Shown here: piece after piece, positions 14,251 to 31,549 of the stretch
Layout of the letters: each line of letters begins with the position of its first letter
How positions within the stretch are numbered: position 1 is the stretch's first letter
From: Streptomyces sp. NRRL F-6131
GTDB lineage: Bacteria > Actinomycetota > Actinomycetes > Streptomycetales > Streptomycetaceae
Assembly: GCA_000719695.1 (NCBI GenBank)
Contig: JOHN01000068.1
Coordinates: forward strand, 1-51,520
Reading direction: 5' to 3'
DNA: 51,520 bases
Position numbers and translations under genes: made by a program
Notes under the pieces: generated by a model
Seen by the model: the letters and a program-made list of their open reading frames with translations, nothing else
The model's database searches: none
Told to the model about the DNA's origin: nothing

Positions 14251-16409
14251 TGGACCTGATCGCACGGCTGGCGAACCGGCACGCCCGGGTGATGGTGCTG
14301 TGCGCCGTGGTGGTGGCCGCGGTCGCGGCCTTCATCGGGGCGCCCGTCGTCACGACGCTGACCGGCGGCAACCCGGACTTCGTCACCCCGGGATCGGGCA
14401 GCGTACGGGCCGACGACCGGATCGGCGCGGCCACCGGCATCCAGAGCGACGGCGGCATCATCGCCCTCGTCGACACCGGCGCCCCGGTGGACGACCCGCG
14501 CACCCGGGAGGAGGTCGACAAGGTCGCCGCCCTGATGGCCGGCGACCCCACGTTCGCCGACGTCCTGACGTACTACGGCACCCAGGACAAGAGCCTGGTC
14601 TCCCGTGACGGGCAGCGGACCGTCGTGGTCGGCCGGCTCAAGGACAGCGCCGAGGACCACTACCAGGACGCGGTCGACCGGCTGTCCGACGGGCTCGACG
14701 GCAACCGGGCCGTCCGGCTCGGCGGCAGCGAGGTGGTCGGCAACCAGGTGGTCAGCACCGTCCAGCACGACCTGGAGCGGGCCGAACTCCTGGCCTTCCC
14801 GGTGCTGTTCCTGCTGTCGTTGTGGATCTTCCGCAGTCTGGTGGCCTCCGCGCTGCCGCTGGTCATCGGCGGTCTGAACGTCGTCCTCACGCTGCTGGGG
14901 CTGCGGGTGGTCGACCAGTTCACCCCGATGTCGATCTTCTCGCTCAACCTGGTCACCGCGCTCGGCCTCGGCCTCGCGATCGACTACAGCCTGCTGATCG
15001 TCTCCCGCTTCCGCAGCGAGATGGCCGTCCAGCCCGACATCGACCGGGCGATCAGCGTCACCCTGCACACCGCGGGCCGCACCATCCTGTTCAGCTCGCT
15101 CACCGTGAGCGCGGCGATGGCCTCGCTGTTCGTCTTCCGTCAGCGCTTCCTCTACTCCATGGCGGTCGGCGGCCTGCTGGTCTCCGCCTCCGCCCTGCTG
15201 GTCGCGCTGCTGGTGCTGCCGCCGATGCTCCGGCTGCTCGGCCGGCACATCGACTTCCTCGCCCCGGCCCGGTTCCGCCGCTCGCTGGAGGCGCCGGAGA
15301 ACACCGACGGCGGCTGGTTCGCGCTGGCCCGCGGCGTGATGCGGCGCGCCCCGCTGGTCGCGATCGGCGCGAGCGCGCTGCTGGTGGTGCTCGGACTGCC
15401 GTTCCTGAAGGTCGCCTTCACCACCGTCGGCCCGTCCTCGCTGCCCACCAGCGCGAGCAGCCGGTCGGTCGCCGACACCCTGCGCGCCGACTTCCCGGCC
15501 GACCCGCTGGAGTCCGTGCAGGTCGTGGTCGCCGCCGGCGGGGACACCGCGGGCGCGCAGCCGCGGATGGACGCCCTGCGCGAGCGGATCGCGGCCCTGC
15601 CGGGCGCGGCCTCGGTCACCCCGGCCGTGGCGCTGAACGCCGACACCTGGCTGCTCCAGGTCACCCCCGCGGAGCCCGGCCTCAGCGGCGGGAGCCAGGC
15701 CCTGGTCAAGGACGTCCGCGCGCTGTCCGGACCGGACGAGGTCCTGGTCGGCGGGCAGACCGCCACCTTCGTCGACCTCAAGGACAGCCTCACCGGCCGG
15801 CTCCCGGCCGCCGCACTGATCGTCTTCCTCACCAGCATGCTGGTGCTGCTGCTGATGACCGGCTCGCTGGTGCTGCCGCTCAAGGCCGTGGTGATGAACC
15901 TGCTCACCCTCGCCGCGACCTTCGGCATCCTGGTCCTCGTCTTCCAATGGGGCCACGGCGCCGGACTGTTCGGCGCCGACACGCAGAACGCGCTGGACGC
16001 CACCCAGCCGGTGCTGCTGTTCGCGATGGTCTTCGGTCTCTCCACCGACTACGGCGTCTTCCTGCTCGCCCGGATCAAGGAGGCCAGGGACGCCGGGGTC
16101 GGCGAGGCCGAGGCGGTGGCCCAGGGCCTCGGCCGCACCGGCCGGGTGGTCACCGCGGCCGCCGTGCTGTTCTGCGTCGCGCTGGGTGCGCTCGCCACCT
16201 CCGAGATCGTGTTCATCAAGGAGCTCGGCCTCGGCACCGCACTGGGCGTGCTGCTGGACGCCACCATCGTCCGGGCGCTGCTCGTGCCCTCGCTGATGCG
16301 CCTGCTCGGCCACTGGAACTGGTGGGCGCCGGCCCCGCTCCGGTGGCTGTACGAACGCTTCGGGCTCCGCGAGGGCGGGGCGCCGCCGCTGGCCGTCGAG
16401 AAGTCGTAA
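14247..16409 (+). CDS. MMPL/RND-family lipid exporter
   Basis: A 720-residue integral membrane protein with the MmpL layout: an N-terminal helix (about 14-36), a soluble porter-like domain, a bundle of helices (about 170-385), a second soluble domain and a second bundle (about 520-690). The Asp-Tyr pairs of the proton relay are visible as AIDYS (Asp246) and STDYG (Asp601). MmpL proteins move lipids and lipidated polyketides across the cytoplasmic membrane using the proton gradient. The ATG overlaps the monooxygenase stop (ATGA) and gaggag at 14235-14240 is its binding site. Its place in the operon suggests it exports the cluster product or its lipid-linked form. Confidence 0.9.
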   Translation: MMDLIARLANRHARVMVLCAVVVAAVAAFIGAPVVTTLTGGNPDFVTPGSGSVRADDRIGAATGIQSDGGIIALVDTGAPVDDPRTREEVDKVAALMAGDPTFADVLTYYGTQDKSLVSRDGQRTVVVGRLKDSAEDHYQDAVDRLSDGLDGNRAVRLGGSEVVGNQVVSTVQHDLERAELLAFPVLFLLSLWIFRSLVASALPLVIGGLNVVLTLLGLRVVDQFTPMSIFSLNLVTALGLGLAIDYSLLIVSRFRSEMAVQPDIDRAISVTLHTAGRTILFSSLTVSAAMASLFVFRQRFLYSMAVGGLLVSASALLVALLVLPPMLRLLGRHIDFLAPARFRRSLEAPENTDGGWFALARGVMRRAPLVAIGASALLVVLGLPFLKVAFTTVGPSSLPTSASSRSVADTLRADFPADPLESVQVVVAAGGDTAGAQPRMDALRERIAALPGAASVTPAVALNADTWLLQVTPAEPGLSGGSQALVKDVRALSGPDEVLVGGQTATFVDLKDSLTGRLPAAALIVFLTSMLVLLLMTGSLVLPLKAVVMNLLTLAATFGILVLVFQWGHGAGLFGADTQNALDATQPVLLFAMVFGLSTDYGVFLLARIKEARDAGVGEAEAVAQGLGRTGRVVTAAAVLFCVALGALATSEIVFIKELGLGTALGVLLDATIVRALLVPSLMRLLGHWNWWAPAPLRWLYERFGLREGGAPPLAVEKS

Positions 16410-16466
16410 GGTTTTGACGCACCGTCACCACTCACGACCGGCCTTACTACGACCAGAGGTGGAAAC

Positions 16467-16952
16467 GTGTATCACGCCATCGTCCGGCGCAACCTCCGCA
16501 ACTCGTTCGCCGAGGTCAACCGCGGCAACTACGCGGCGATCGTGCGACAGTTCACCCCCGACGCGGAGCACTGGTTCTCCGGAGCGCACGCCCTCTCCGG
16601 CGGGCGCGACACCACCGAGCAGATCCAGCGGTGGTACGACCGGCTGGCGGAGGTCATCCCCGACCTGCGCTTCGAGTTGAAGAAGGTCGTGGCCAAGGGC
16701 TGGCCCTGGGACACCGTGGCCTTCGCCGAATGGGTCGACCACCTCACCGACCGCGAGGGCAACCACTACTCGAACCAGGGTGTGCACGTCGTCCGGATCA
16801 AGTGGGGCAAGATCACCGAGCTGCACATCTACTGCGACACCGAGTTGCTGGAGACGGTCCTGGACAAGCTCGGCCAGCAGGGTGTCGACGAGGCCGTCGC
16901 CTCGCCGGTCGGCAGCCCCGGCCCGTTCCGCGAGGCGCGCGTCGGCAGGTGA
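16467..16952 (+). CDS. SnoaL-like / NTF2-fold protein
   Basis: A 161-residue alpha+beta-barrel protein of the SnoaL/NTF2 superfamily, with an N-terminal helix followed by FTPDAEHWFSG, WPWDTVAFAEW and the closing strand VVRIKWGKITELHIYCD. Family members include polyketide cyclases, hydrolases, isomerases and hydroxylases, so the fold alone does not name the reaction. It could cyclise or isomerise the oxidised chain. The GTG start at 16467 follows agaggtgg at 16455-16462. It is 57 bases after the MMPL gene and probably the last gene of that transcript, since a strong hairpin lies just downstream. Confidence 0.75.
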   Translation: MYHAIVRRNLRNSFAEVNRGNYAAIVRQFTPDAEHWFSGAHALSGGRDTTEQIQRWYDRLAEVIPDLRFELKKVVAKGWPWDTVAFAEWVDHLTDREGNHYSNQGVHVVRIKWGKITELHIYCDTELLETVLDKLGQQGVDEAVASPVGSPGPFREARVGR

Positions 16953-16968
16953 CGCGCGGGTGCGTCGG

Positions 16969-17002
16969 CACGGGCGGTCCGGGTCTCGCCGGGCCGCCCG
17001 TG
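16969..17002 (+). terminator. Hairpin terminator after the SnoaL-like gene
   Basis: A 14-bp stem (arms 16969-16982 and 16989-17002, one G.U pair) encloses a 6-base loop. There is no T-run, which is usual for streptomycete terminators. It probably ends or attenuates the biosynthetic transcript before the phosphopantetheinyl transferase. Confidence 0.6.
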
Positions 17003-17037
17003 CCGTTCCCCGGGCGGGGGTCGCTCCTGGACGGGGC

Positions 17038-17087
17038 GAGGCGCAACGAGGTGTACCGAGGCGCAACGAGGTGTACCGAGGTGTATC
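17038..17087 (+). repeat. Five degenerate tandem decamers
   Basis: Fifty bases of head-to-tail decamers: gaggcgcaac, gaggtgtacc, gaggcgcaac, gaggtgtacc, gaggtgtatc. Equivalently, two perfect 20-bp repeats plus half a copy. They sit 41 bases before the phosphopantetheinyl transferase start, about one helical turn per unit. This suggests either an array of protein-binding sites on one face of the DNA or slippage-derived repeats. Confidence 0.75.
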
Positions 17088-17127
17088 GAGGGCGCGCGGT
17101 GGTGCGCCGAGGGGGCGGGGCGGTCTG

Positions 17128-17850
17128 ATGAATCCGAGGGATCCGGCGACGGTCGAGCTCTGGCTGCTGGACGCCGCCACCGTGCCGGTGGGGCCGGCCG
17201 AGCTGCGCTGCCTCGACGAGGAGGAGCGCGGTCGCGCCGGGCGCTTCGTCCGGGACGCCGACCGCACCACGTACCTCGCCGCGCACGTCGCGCTGCGGCA
17301 CGTCCTGGGCCGGCGCCTGGCGGTCGCCCCGGAGGCGCTGGCCTTCGCCCGGGAGCCCTGCCCCGACTGCGCCGAACCGCACGGCCGGCCGCGGTTGGCC
17401 GGCGCCCCGCCCGACGCCCCGCACTTCTCGCTCTCCCACAGCGGCGACCGGGTCCTCATCGGTGTCGCCGCCGCCCCGGTGGGGGTGGACGTGGAGGCGC
17501 TGCCGGAGGCGGACAGCGTGGCGGTGCTCGCCCCGAGCCTGCACCCGGCCGAACAGGCCGAGCTCGCCGAGGTCCGCCCCGCGGACCGGCCCGGCGCGTT
17601 CGCCCGGCTGTGGACCCGCAAGGAGGCCTACCTCAAGGGCCTCGGCATCGGCCTCGGCCGCCCGCCCGCCGCCGACTACCTCGGCACCGCCGAACCCGCC
17701 CGGCGCCCGTCCGGCTGGGCCGTCACCGACCTCCCGGCCGGTCCGCGGCACGCCGCGGCCGTCGCCCTCGCGGGCGCCGCCACCACCGTGCCCTACCGGC
17801 TGCGGCACGCCCTGGGGGGAGCTACGGCCGGGCGACCCGGTGGCGGTTGA
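17128..17850 (+). CDS. 4'-phosphopantetheinyl transferase (Sfp type)
   Basis: A 240-residue Sfp/Gsp-family enzyme that moves phosphopantetheine from CoA to a carrier-protein serine. Visible signatures are SLSHSGDRVLIGVAA, the magnesium-binding GVDVE and WTRKEAYLKGLG, all in the family order. It can activate the ACP of the AT-ACP protein and possibly also the ACP and PCP of the neighbouring tetramate synthase. ATG 17128 follows a gaggggg stretch at 17109. Its 3' end overlaps the convergent MFS gene by 29 bases. Confidence 0.92.
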   Translation: MNPRDPATVELWLLDAATVPVGPAELRCLDEEERGRAGRFVRDADRTTYLAAHVALRHVLGRRLAVAPEALAFAREPCPDCAEPHGRPRLAGAPPDAPHFSLSHSGDRVLIGVAAAPVGVDVEALPEADSVAVLAPSLHPAEQAELAEVRPADRPGAFARLWTRKEAYLKGLGIGLGRPPAADYLGTAEPARRPSGWAVTDLPAGPRHAAAVALAGAATTVPYRLRHALGGATAGRPGGG

Positions 17851-19402
17851 CCTCCGCCGGGGCGAGCGGAGCCGGCGTCCCGCCGTCCGCTGACGCCGTA
17901 CCCGCGGTCGTCGCCGTACCCGCCCCTGCCGGGCCTGCGCCTGCGGCCGCCGCCGACGGTCGGCGGCGCAGCAGCACCGCGACCAGGGCGGCGCCCGCCA
18001 GGGCGGTGAGACCGGCGGTCAGCTGGACCCGGTCGAGGCCGGTGGCGAAGGCCGTCCGGAGCAGCCCCTCGGACAGTCCGGCCGGGGGCCGGCCGGCGCC
18101 CAGGGCCCGGGCGGCGGCGTCCGGGGCGGGGACGACGGCCGGGTGGCCGGCCAGGGCGTCGCCGAGACCCCGGTGCAGGACGAGGCCGAGGACCGCGATG
18201 CCGAGCGCCTGCCCCAGCTGCCGGAAGGTGTTGAGGGCGCCGCCGGCCATGCCGCCGCGCTCCGGCGGGACGGCCGCCATCGCGGCCGAGGCCAGGATCG
18301 GGCTGACCGCGCCGACCCCCAGGCCGGCCAGCGCCAGGCCGGGCAGCAGGACGGCCCGGCCCGAGGAGCCGTCCAGGACGCCCTGGAGCAACTGGCCCAG
18401 CCCGATCACGGCCAGACCCCCGGCCAGCGGCACCGCGGTCGGCAGGGCGGCGAGCCGGCGGCCCGCCAGCGCGGAGACGGTGAAGGCGGTGGCGCTCATC
18501 GGCAGCATGGTCAGCCCGGCGGCCATCGGGCCGAGGCCGAGCACCGACTGGAGCCAGAGCGAGGTGTACGGCAGGGCGGAGAACGCCGCGGCCGAGTAGA
18601 CGGCGCCGCACAGCAGCACCCCGGTGAAGGCCGGACGGCGGAACAGCGCGAGGTCCAGCAGCGGGTGCGGGCTGCGCCGTTCGACCAGCAGGAACACGGT
18701 GAGCGCCAGGGCGACGGCCGCGCCCGCGCCGAGCACGGCGGGCGAGGTCCAGCCGTCCGCCCCGCCGCGGATCAGCGCCAGGACGGCCGCCCCGGCCGCG
18801 AGGGTGAAGGCCGCGGCGCCGGGCAGGTCGAGCCGGCCCGCCCCGGGGTCGCGCGACTCCGGCAGCGTCCGGCGGGCCAGCACCGCGCCGGCGACCGCGA
18901 GCGGCAGGTTCACCAGGAAGATCGACCGCCAGCCCAGGTACTCGGTGAGCAGACCGCCGGCCACCGGTCCGACCGCGGCCGCCGCTCCGCTGACGGCGCC
19001 CCAGACGCCGAAGGCCACCGCCCGGTCGCGGCCCCGGTAGGCGAGGTTGAGCAGGGCCATCGCGGTGGCGAACATCGCCGCGCCGCCGCCCGCCTGGACG
19101 ATCCGGGCGACCACCAGGGTGGTGCCGTCCGGGGCGAGACCGCAGGCCAGCGAGGCGAGCGCGAAGACCGCCAGGCCCGCCGTGTACACCCGGCGCCGGC
19201 CCGCCCGGTCGGCCAGCGCGCCGAGGCCGAGCAGCAGCGCGGCCAGTGCCAGCGCGTAGCCGTCCAGCACCCACTGCAGGCCGTCGAAGTCCATGTCCAG
19301 CCCGGTGCCGATGTCCGGCAGGGCGACGATCACGATGCTGACGTCGGTCAGCAGCATGAACACCCCGAGACAGACCGCGACCAGCGGTCCCCACTTGCGC
19401 AT
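17822..19402 (-). CDS. MFS drug exporter (DHA2/EmrB-QacA family)
   Basis: A 526-residue transporter with about 14 membrane helices. The N terminus MRKWGPLVAVCLGVFMLLTD is the first helix. It is followed by the DHA2-type motif A region LGALADRAGRRR and the motif C-like GPVAGGLLTEYLGWR. Such proteins pump antibiotics out by proton antiport. I chose the ATG at 19402 because gagggag lies just upstream and the longer frame adds only an Arg-rich non-membrane tail. It is divergent from the Lrp-type regulator, which is the likeliest controller, and may give self-resistance for either cluster. Confidence 0.9.
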   Translation of the reverse strand: MRKWGPLVAVCLGVFMLLTDVSIVIVALPDIGTGLDMDFDGLQWVLDGYALALAALLLGLGALADRAGRRRVYTAGLAVFALASLACGLAPDGTTLVVARIVQAGGGAAMFATAMALLNLAYRGRDRAVAFGVWGAVSGAAAAVGPVAGGLLTEYLGWRSIFLVNLPLAVAGAVLARRTLPESRDPGAGRLDLPGAAAFTLAAGAAVLALIRGGADGWTSPAVLGAGAAVALALTVFLLVERRSPHPLLDLALFRRPAFTGVLLCGAVYSAAAFSALPYTSLWLQSVLGLGPMAAGLTMLPMSATAFTVSALAGRRLAALPTAVPLAGGLAVIGLGQLLQGVLDGSSGRAVLLPGLALAGLGVGAVSPILASAAMAAVPPERGGMAGGALNTFRQLGQALGIAVLGLVLHRGLGDALAGHPAVVPAPDAAARALGAGRPPAGLSEGLLRTAFATGLDRVQLTAGLTALAGAALVAVLLRRRPSAAAAGAGPAGAGTATTAGTASADGGTPAPLAPAEVNRHRVARP

Positions 19403-19531
19403 CCCCGTACTCCCTCGTGCTCCCGCGTGCCGTCGCGCCCGACCGGTGTGACCGGACGCCCCGTCACTCTCGGCCCGGGGGACGCTGTCGCGCCGCCCGC
19501 GGGGGCCGTTCCGGCGGATCTCGACACCGCC

Positions 19532-19545
19532 TACCATCGCGCTGG
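19532..19545 (+). promoter_or_regulatory. Possible leaderless promoter of the Lrp-type gene
   Basis: TACCAT at 19532-19537 lies seven bases before the GTG start, and no ribosome binding site is visible. This is the pattern of leaderless streptomycete mRNAs. The matching -35 (ttccgg, 19509-19514) is weak, so the call is tentative. Confidence 0.3.
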
Positions 19546-20600
19546 TGGAAACCGTGACGCTGGACGCGCTGGACCGGGCACTGCTGCACGCCCTTCAGGT
19601 GGACGGCCGGGCGCCGTTCCGGCGGATCGCCGAGGTGCTCGGGGTGTCCGACCAGACGGTGGCGCGCCGCTACCAGCGGCTGCGCGCCGCCGGGGTGCTG
19701 CGGGTGGTGGGGCGGACCAGCGCCCGGCGGCTCGGCCAGGTCGACTGGCTGACCCGGATCCGGTGCGTGCCCGACGCCGCCGCGCCGCTCGCCGAGGCAC
19801 TGGCCCGGCGGCCGGACACCTCCTGGGTGAGCCTGCTGTCCGGCGGCGAGATCGTCTGCAACGCCCGGGCCCGGGTCCGGCCCGAGCGCGAGGAGCTGCT
19901 GCTGGGCGCGCTGCCGCGCAGTCCGCGGGTGCTCTCGGTGGCCGCGCACTACCTGCTGCGCACCTACGTCGGCGGGCCGGTGGCGTGGAGCGGGCGGACC
20001 TCGGCGCTGAGCGCCGGGCAGATCGCCCGGCTGCGCGCCGGGACGGCGCCCGTCGCGCCGTCGTCCGTGCCACCCGCCGCGCCGTCGGTCGCCCCGTCGG
20101 AGGGGGCGGGCGGGGGCGCGGCGGCGTCGGGCGGGCCGTACGAGCCGGACGAGCTGGACCGCGCGCTGCTGGCGGCGCTCGTGGTGGACGGGCGGACCCC
20201 GCTGGCCGCGCTGGCCGCCGGGACCGGCGCTCCGGAGACGACGGTGCGCCGGCGGCTGGCCGCGCTGACCGCCACCGGGCTGCTCTTCTTCGACGTGGAC
20301 GTGGACCCCCGACCGCTCGGCTTCGAGATCGAGGCGTTCTGCTGGCTGACCGTGGCGCCGGGGCGACTGGCGGCGGTCGGGCGGGCGATGGCGGACCATC
20401 CGGAGGTCGGCTTCGTGGCGGCGACCACCGGGCCGAGCAACCTGGTGGCCGGGCTGGTCTGCCGGGACACCGGGGCGTTCTACGACTACCTGACGGACGG
20501 GCTGGGCGCGCTGGAGGGGGTCGTCGCGGTGGAGACGGCGCCGGTGCTCCGCAGCGTCAAGCGGGCCGGAATGATGATGTCACCATCGAATTATCCGTAG
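19545..20600 (+). CDS. Lrp/AsnC-family regulator with two modules
   Basis: A 351-residue protein made of two Lrp/AsnC modules. The first (about 6-150) has DALDRALLHALQVDGRAPF, an HTH ending SDQTVARRYQRLRAAGVL, and a RAM-like domain. The second (about 195-345) repeats this with DELDRALLAALVVDGRTPL and PETTVRRRLAALTATGLL. A Pro/Ala/Ser linker joins them. Duplicated Lrp proteins are common in streptomycetes and usually sense amino acids or small metabolites. It is divergent from the MFS exporter and directly upstream of the tetramate operon, so it may control both. The GTG start is supported by the conserved beginning of the first HTH. Confidence 0.85.
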   Translation: METVTLDALDRALLHALQVDGRAPFRRIAEVLGVSDQTVARRYQRLRAAGVLRVVGRTSARRLGQVDWLTRIRCVPDAAAPLAEALARRPDTSWVSLLSGGEIVCNARARVRPEREELLLGALPRSPRVLSVAAHYLLRTYVGGPVAWSGRTSALSAGQIARLRAGTAPVAPSSVPPAAPSVAPSEGAGGGAAASGGPYEPDELDRALLAALVVDGRTPLAALAAGTGAPETTVRRRLAALTATGLLFFDVDVDPRPLGFEIEAFCWLTVAPGRLAAVGRAMADHPEVGFVAATTGPSNLVAGLVCRDTGAFYDYLTDGLGALEGVVAVETAPVLRSVKRAGMMMSPSNYP

Positions 20601-20642
20601 AAGTTGGCCACTGGCCGGATATTCACGCGTTCTGGCGGATTG

Positions 20643-20666
20643 TTTGTCTGCTGATCATCGGACAAA
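20643..20666. promoter_or_regulatory. 24-bp palindrome, candidate operator of the PTM operon
   Basis: The arms tttgtc and gacaaa flank a TGATCA centre, and 20 of 24 positions are symmetric. It lies in an AT-rich intergenic stretch 115 bases before the hydroxylase start. The size and symmetry fit a dimeric HTH regulator such as the adjacent Lrp-type protein, but the pairing is inferred. Confidence 0.5.
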
Positions 20667-20721
20667 TCGAGGATTTCCTGATTCGCCGTGAAAATGCCTC
20701 GCCATGTCTTCCGGGCGCCCT

Positions 20722-20755
20722 TAGTATCTGAACGAACACTTTCGGTGAGCGTTCG
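20722..20755 (+). promoter_or_regulatory. Probable -10 box and overlapping inverted repeat
   Basis: TAGTAT at 20722-20727 fits a -10 hexamer, with no good -35. Just downstream, an imperfect inverted repeat (cgaac...gttcg, 20733-20755) covers the expected transcription start, which is typical of a repressor site. An ORF start at 20688 was not used because this stretch looks like promoter rather than coding sequence. Confidence 0.35.
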
Positions 20756-20780
20756 ACCGCGGACAGCGAAGGGGGTCGTC

Positions 20781-21659
20781 ATGGGTGAGCAGCTTCGAAC
20801 CGCGCTGCGCCACGTCGCCCACCCGTTCCTGCTGGTCGCGCTGGTGGCGATATCGGTTGCGGCCCTGCGTCTGCGGTGGGACCTCGGCCGGGTCAACCAG
20901 ATCTTCCTGCTCGGCGTGATCGCTTTCATGGCATTGCTCGAACGTTTGATTCCGTACGAACCGGAATGGGCGCCGAGCGTGCGCGAGTGGGGCTGGTACG
21001 GCGTCTACTTCGTGCTGACGATGACCGGCGGGGCCCTGTCCCAGGTGCCCGTGGCCGCCCTCGTCGGCCGGCTGGCGCCGCCCCGGTCCGTGCTGCCGCT
21101 CTGGGCGGAGATCCCGGCCGCCCTGCTGCTCGGCTCGCTGGCCAACTACCTGGTCCACCGCTGGTGCCACACCAGTCCGAGGCTCTGGCGGCTGCACGGC
21201 GTCCACCACGTGCCCGACAAGGTGAACGTCGGCAACAACGGGGTCAACCACCTGCTGGACGTGCTGTTCACCCAGGGCGCCGTCCAGCTCGCGCTGGCCC
21301 TGGCCGGGTTCTCGGAGCCGGCGGTGTTCGTGACGGGCCTGTTCGTCGTCGCCCAGGGCTACTTCGTGCACGCCAACATCGACGTCCGGCTCGGCCCGCT
21401 CAACCACGTGCTCGCCGGTCCGGAGCAGCACCGTCTGCACCACAGCACCGATCTGGCGGAGGCCGGCCACTTCGGCTCCGACCTGTCGGTCTGGGACCAC
21501 GCCTTCGGCAGCTTCACCTGGCGGCCGGGCCGCCGCCCGCTCGCGGTGGGGCTGGCGAACCCGGCCGACTTCCCCGCCACCGGCCGGGTGGTCGCCAGCC
21601 ACCTCCAGGCCTGGTACCGGCCCGCCCGGGCCGAGCGGTCCCCGACCGGCACCACCTGA
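20781..21659 (+). CDS. Sterol desaturase/fatty acid hydroxylase family PTM hydroxylase
   Basis: A 293-residue membrane di-iron hydroxylase. Three histidine boxes are visible: HRWCH (126-130), HGVHH (139-143) and HRLHH (217-221), set among four or more hydrophobic helices. In HSAF and frontalamide pathways the homologous enzyme hydroxylates the ornithine-derived C3 of the macrolactam. ATG 20781 is chosen for gaaggggg at 20768-20775; ATG 20688 would run through the promoter region. It is the first gene of the operon and lies 221 bases before the synthase. The symbol ftdA could apply, but I leave it open. Confidence 0.88.
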   Translation: MGEQLRTALRHVAHPFLLVALVAISVAALRLRWDLGRVNQIFLLGVIAFMALLERLIPYEPEWAPSVREWGWYGVYFVLTMTGGALSQVPVAALVGRLAPPRSVLPLWAEIPAALLLGSLANYLVHRWCHTSPRLWRLHGVHHVPDKVNVGNNGVNHLLDVLFTQGAVQLALALAGFSEPAVFVTGLFVVAQGYFVHANIDVRLGPLNHVLAGPEQHRLHHSTDLAEAGHFGSDLSVWDHAFGSFTWRPGRRPLAVGLANPADFPATGRVVASHLQAWYRPARAERSPTGTT

Positions 21660-21880
21660 CCCTCCCGCTCCCACCTCCGCCCGCCCCCTCGTCCCCGCAG
21701 CCGACGCCCCGCCCGACGCCCCGGCCGCCCCGCATCTGCTCCCCACCGGCTCGCCCCTTCGGCCGACCCGGCTTCCGGCCTGCCCGGAGCCGGTGCGCGG
21801 CCGCTGTCCCCCGGCGCGCGCGGCGCTCCCCAGCAGCCCGCCCGCGCGCGCGAACGCAGCGACCCAAGGACTCGACTCGC
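21660..21880 (+). other. C-rich spacer before the PKS-NRPS gene
   Basis: A strikingly strand-asymmetric spacer: the plus strand is very rich in C and poor in G, with cccgcccc-type runs. I see no clear promoter, hairpin or reading frame with homology. The mRNA here would be largely unstructured. Confidence 0.5.

Positions 21881-31538
<9,658 letters not shown>

Positions 31539-31549
<11 letters not shown>

Larger units (their letters stand above)
774..17850 (+). other. PUFA/FAS-like iterative polyketide biosynthetic cluster
   Basis: Seven genes on one strand: AT-ACP, FabL-type ER-KS-CLF-KR-DH-P450, KR-pseudoDH, flavin monooxygenase, MMPL exporter, SnoaL-like protein and phosphopantetheinyl transferase. 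The first two genes overlap by GTGA and the monooxygenase and MMPL genes by ATGA. The other gaps are 7 to 175 bases. Together they supply a full fatty-acid-like extension cycle (loading, condensation, ketoreduction, dehydration, enoyl reduction), two oxidative steps, export and carrier activation. No thioesterase or cluster-specific regulator is visible inside it. The grouping is inferred from spacing and complementary functions. Confidence 0.8.

Noticed and set aside
17038..17087. CRISPR array
   Set aside because: The units are 10 to 20 bases in tandem with no spacers and no cas gene nearby.
20688..20780. Longer start of the PTM hydroxylase at 20688
   Set aside because: The extra stretch is AT-rich, carries a -10-like box and a dyad, and lacks a binding site. 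ATG 20781 has a strong one.
20876..21880. N-terminal extension of the PTM synthase frame
   Set aside because: It overlaps the hydroxylase gene in another frame and is Pro/Arg-rich without domains. The KS-proximal ATG 21881 is the normal start.
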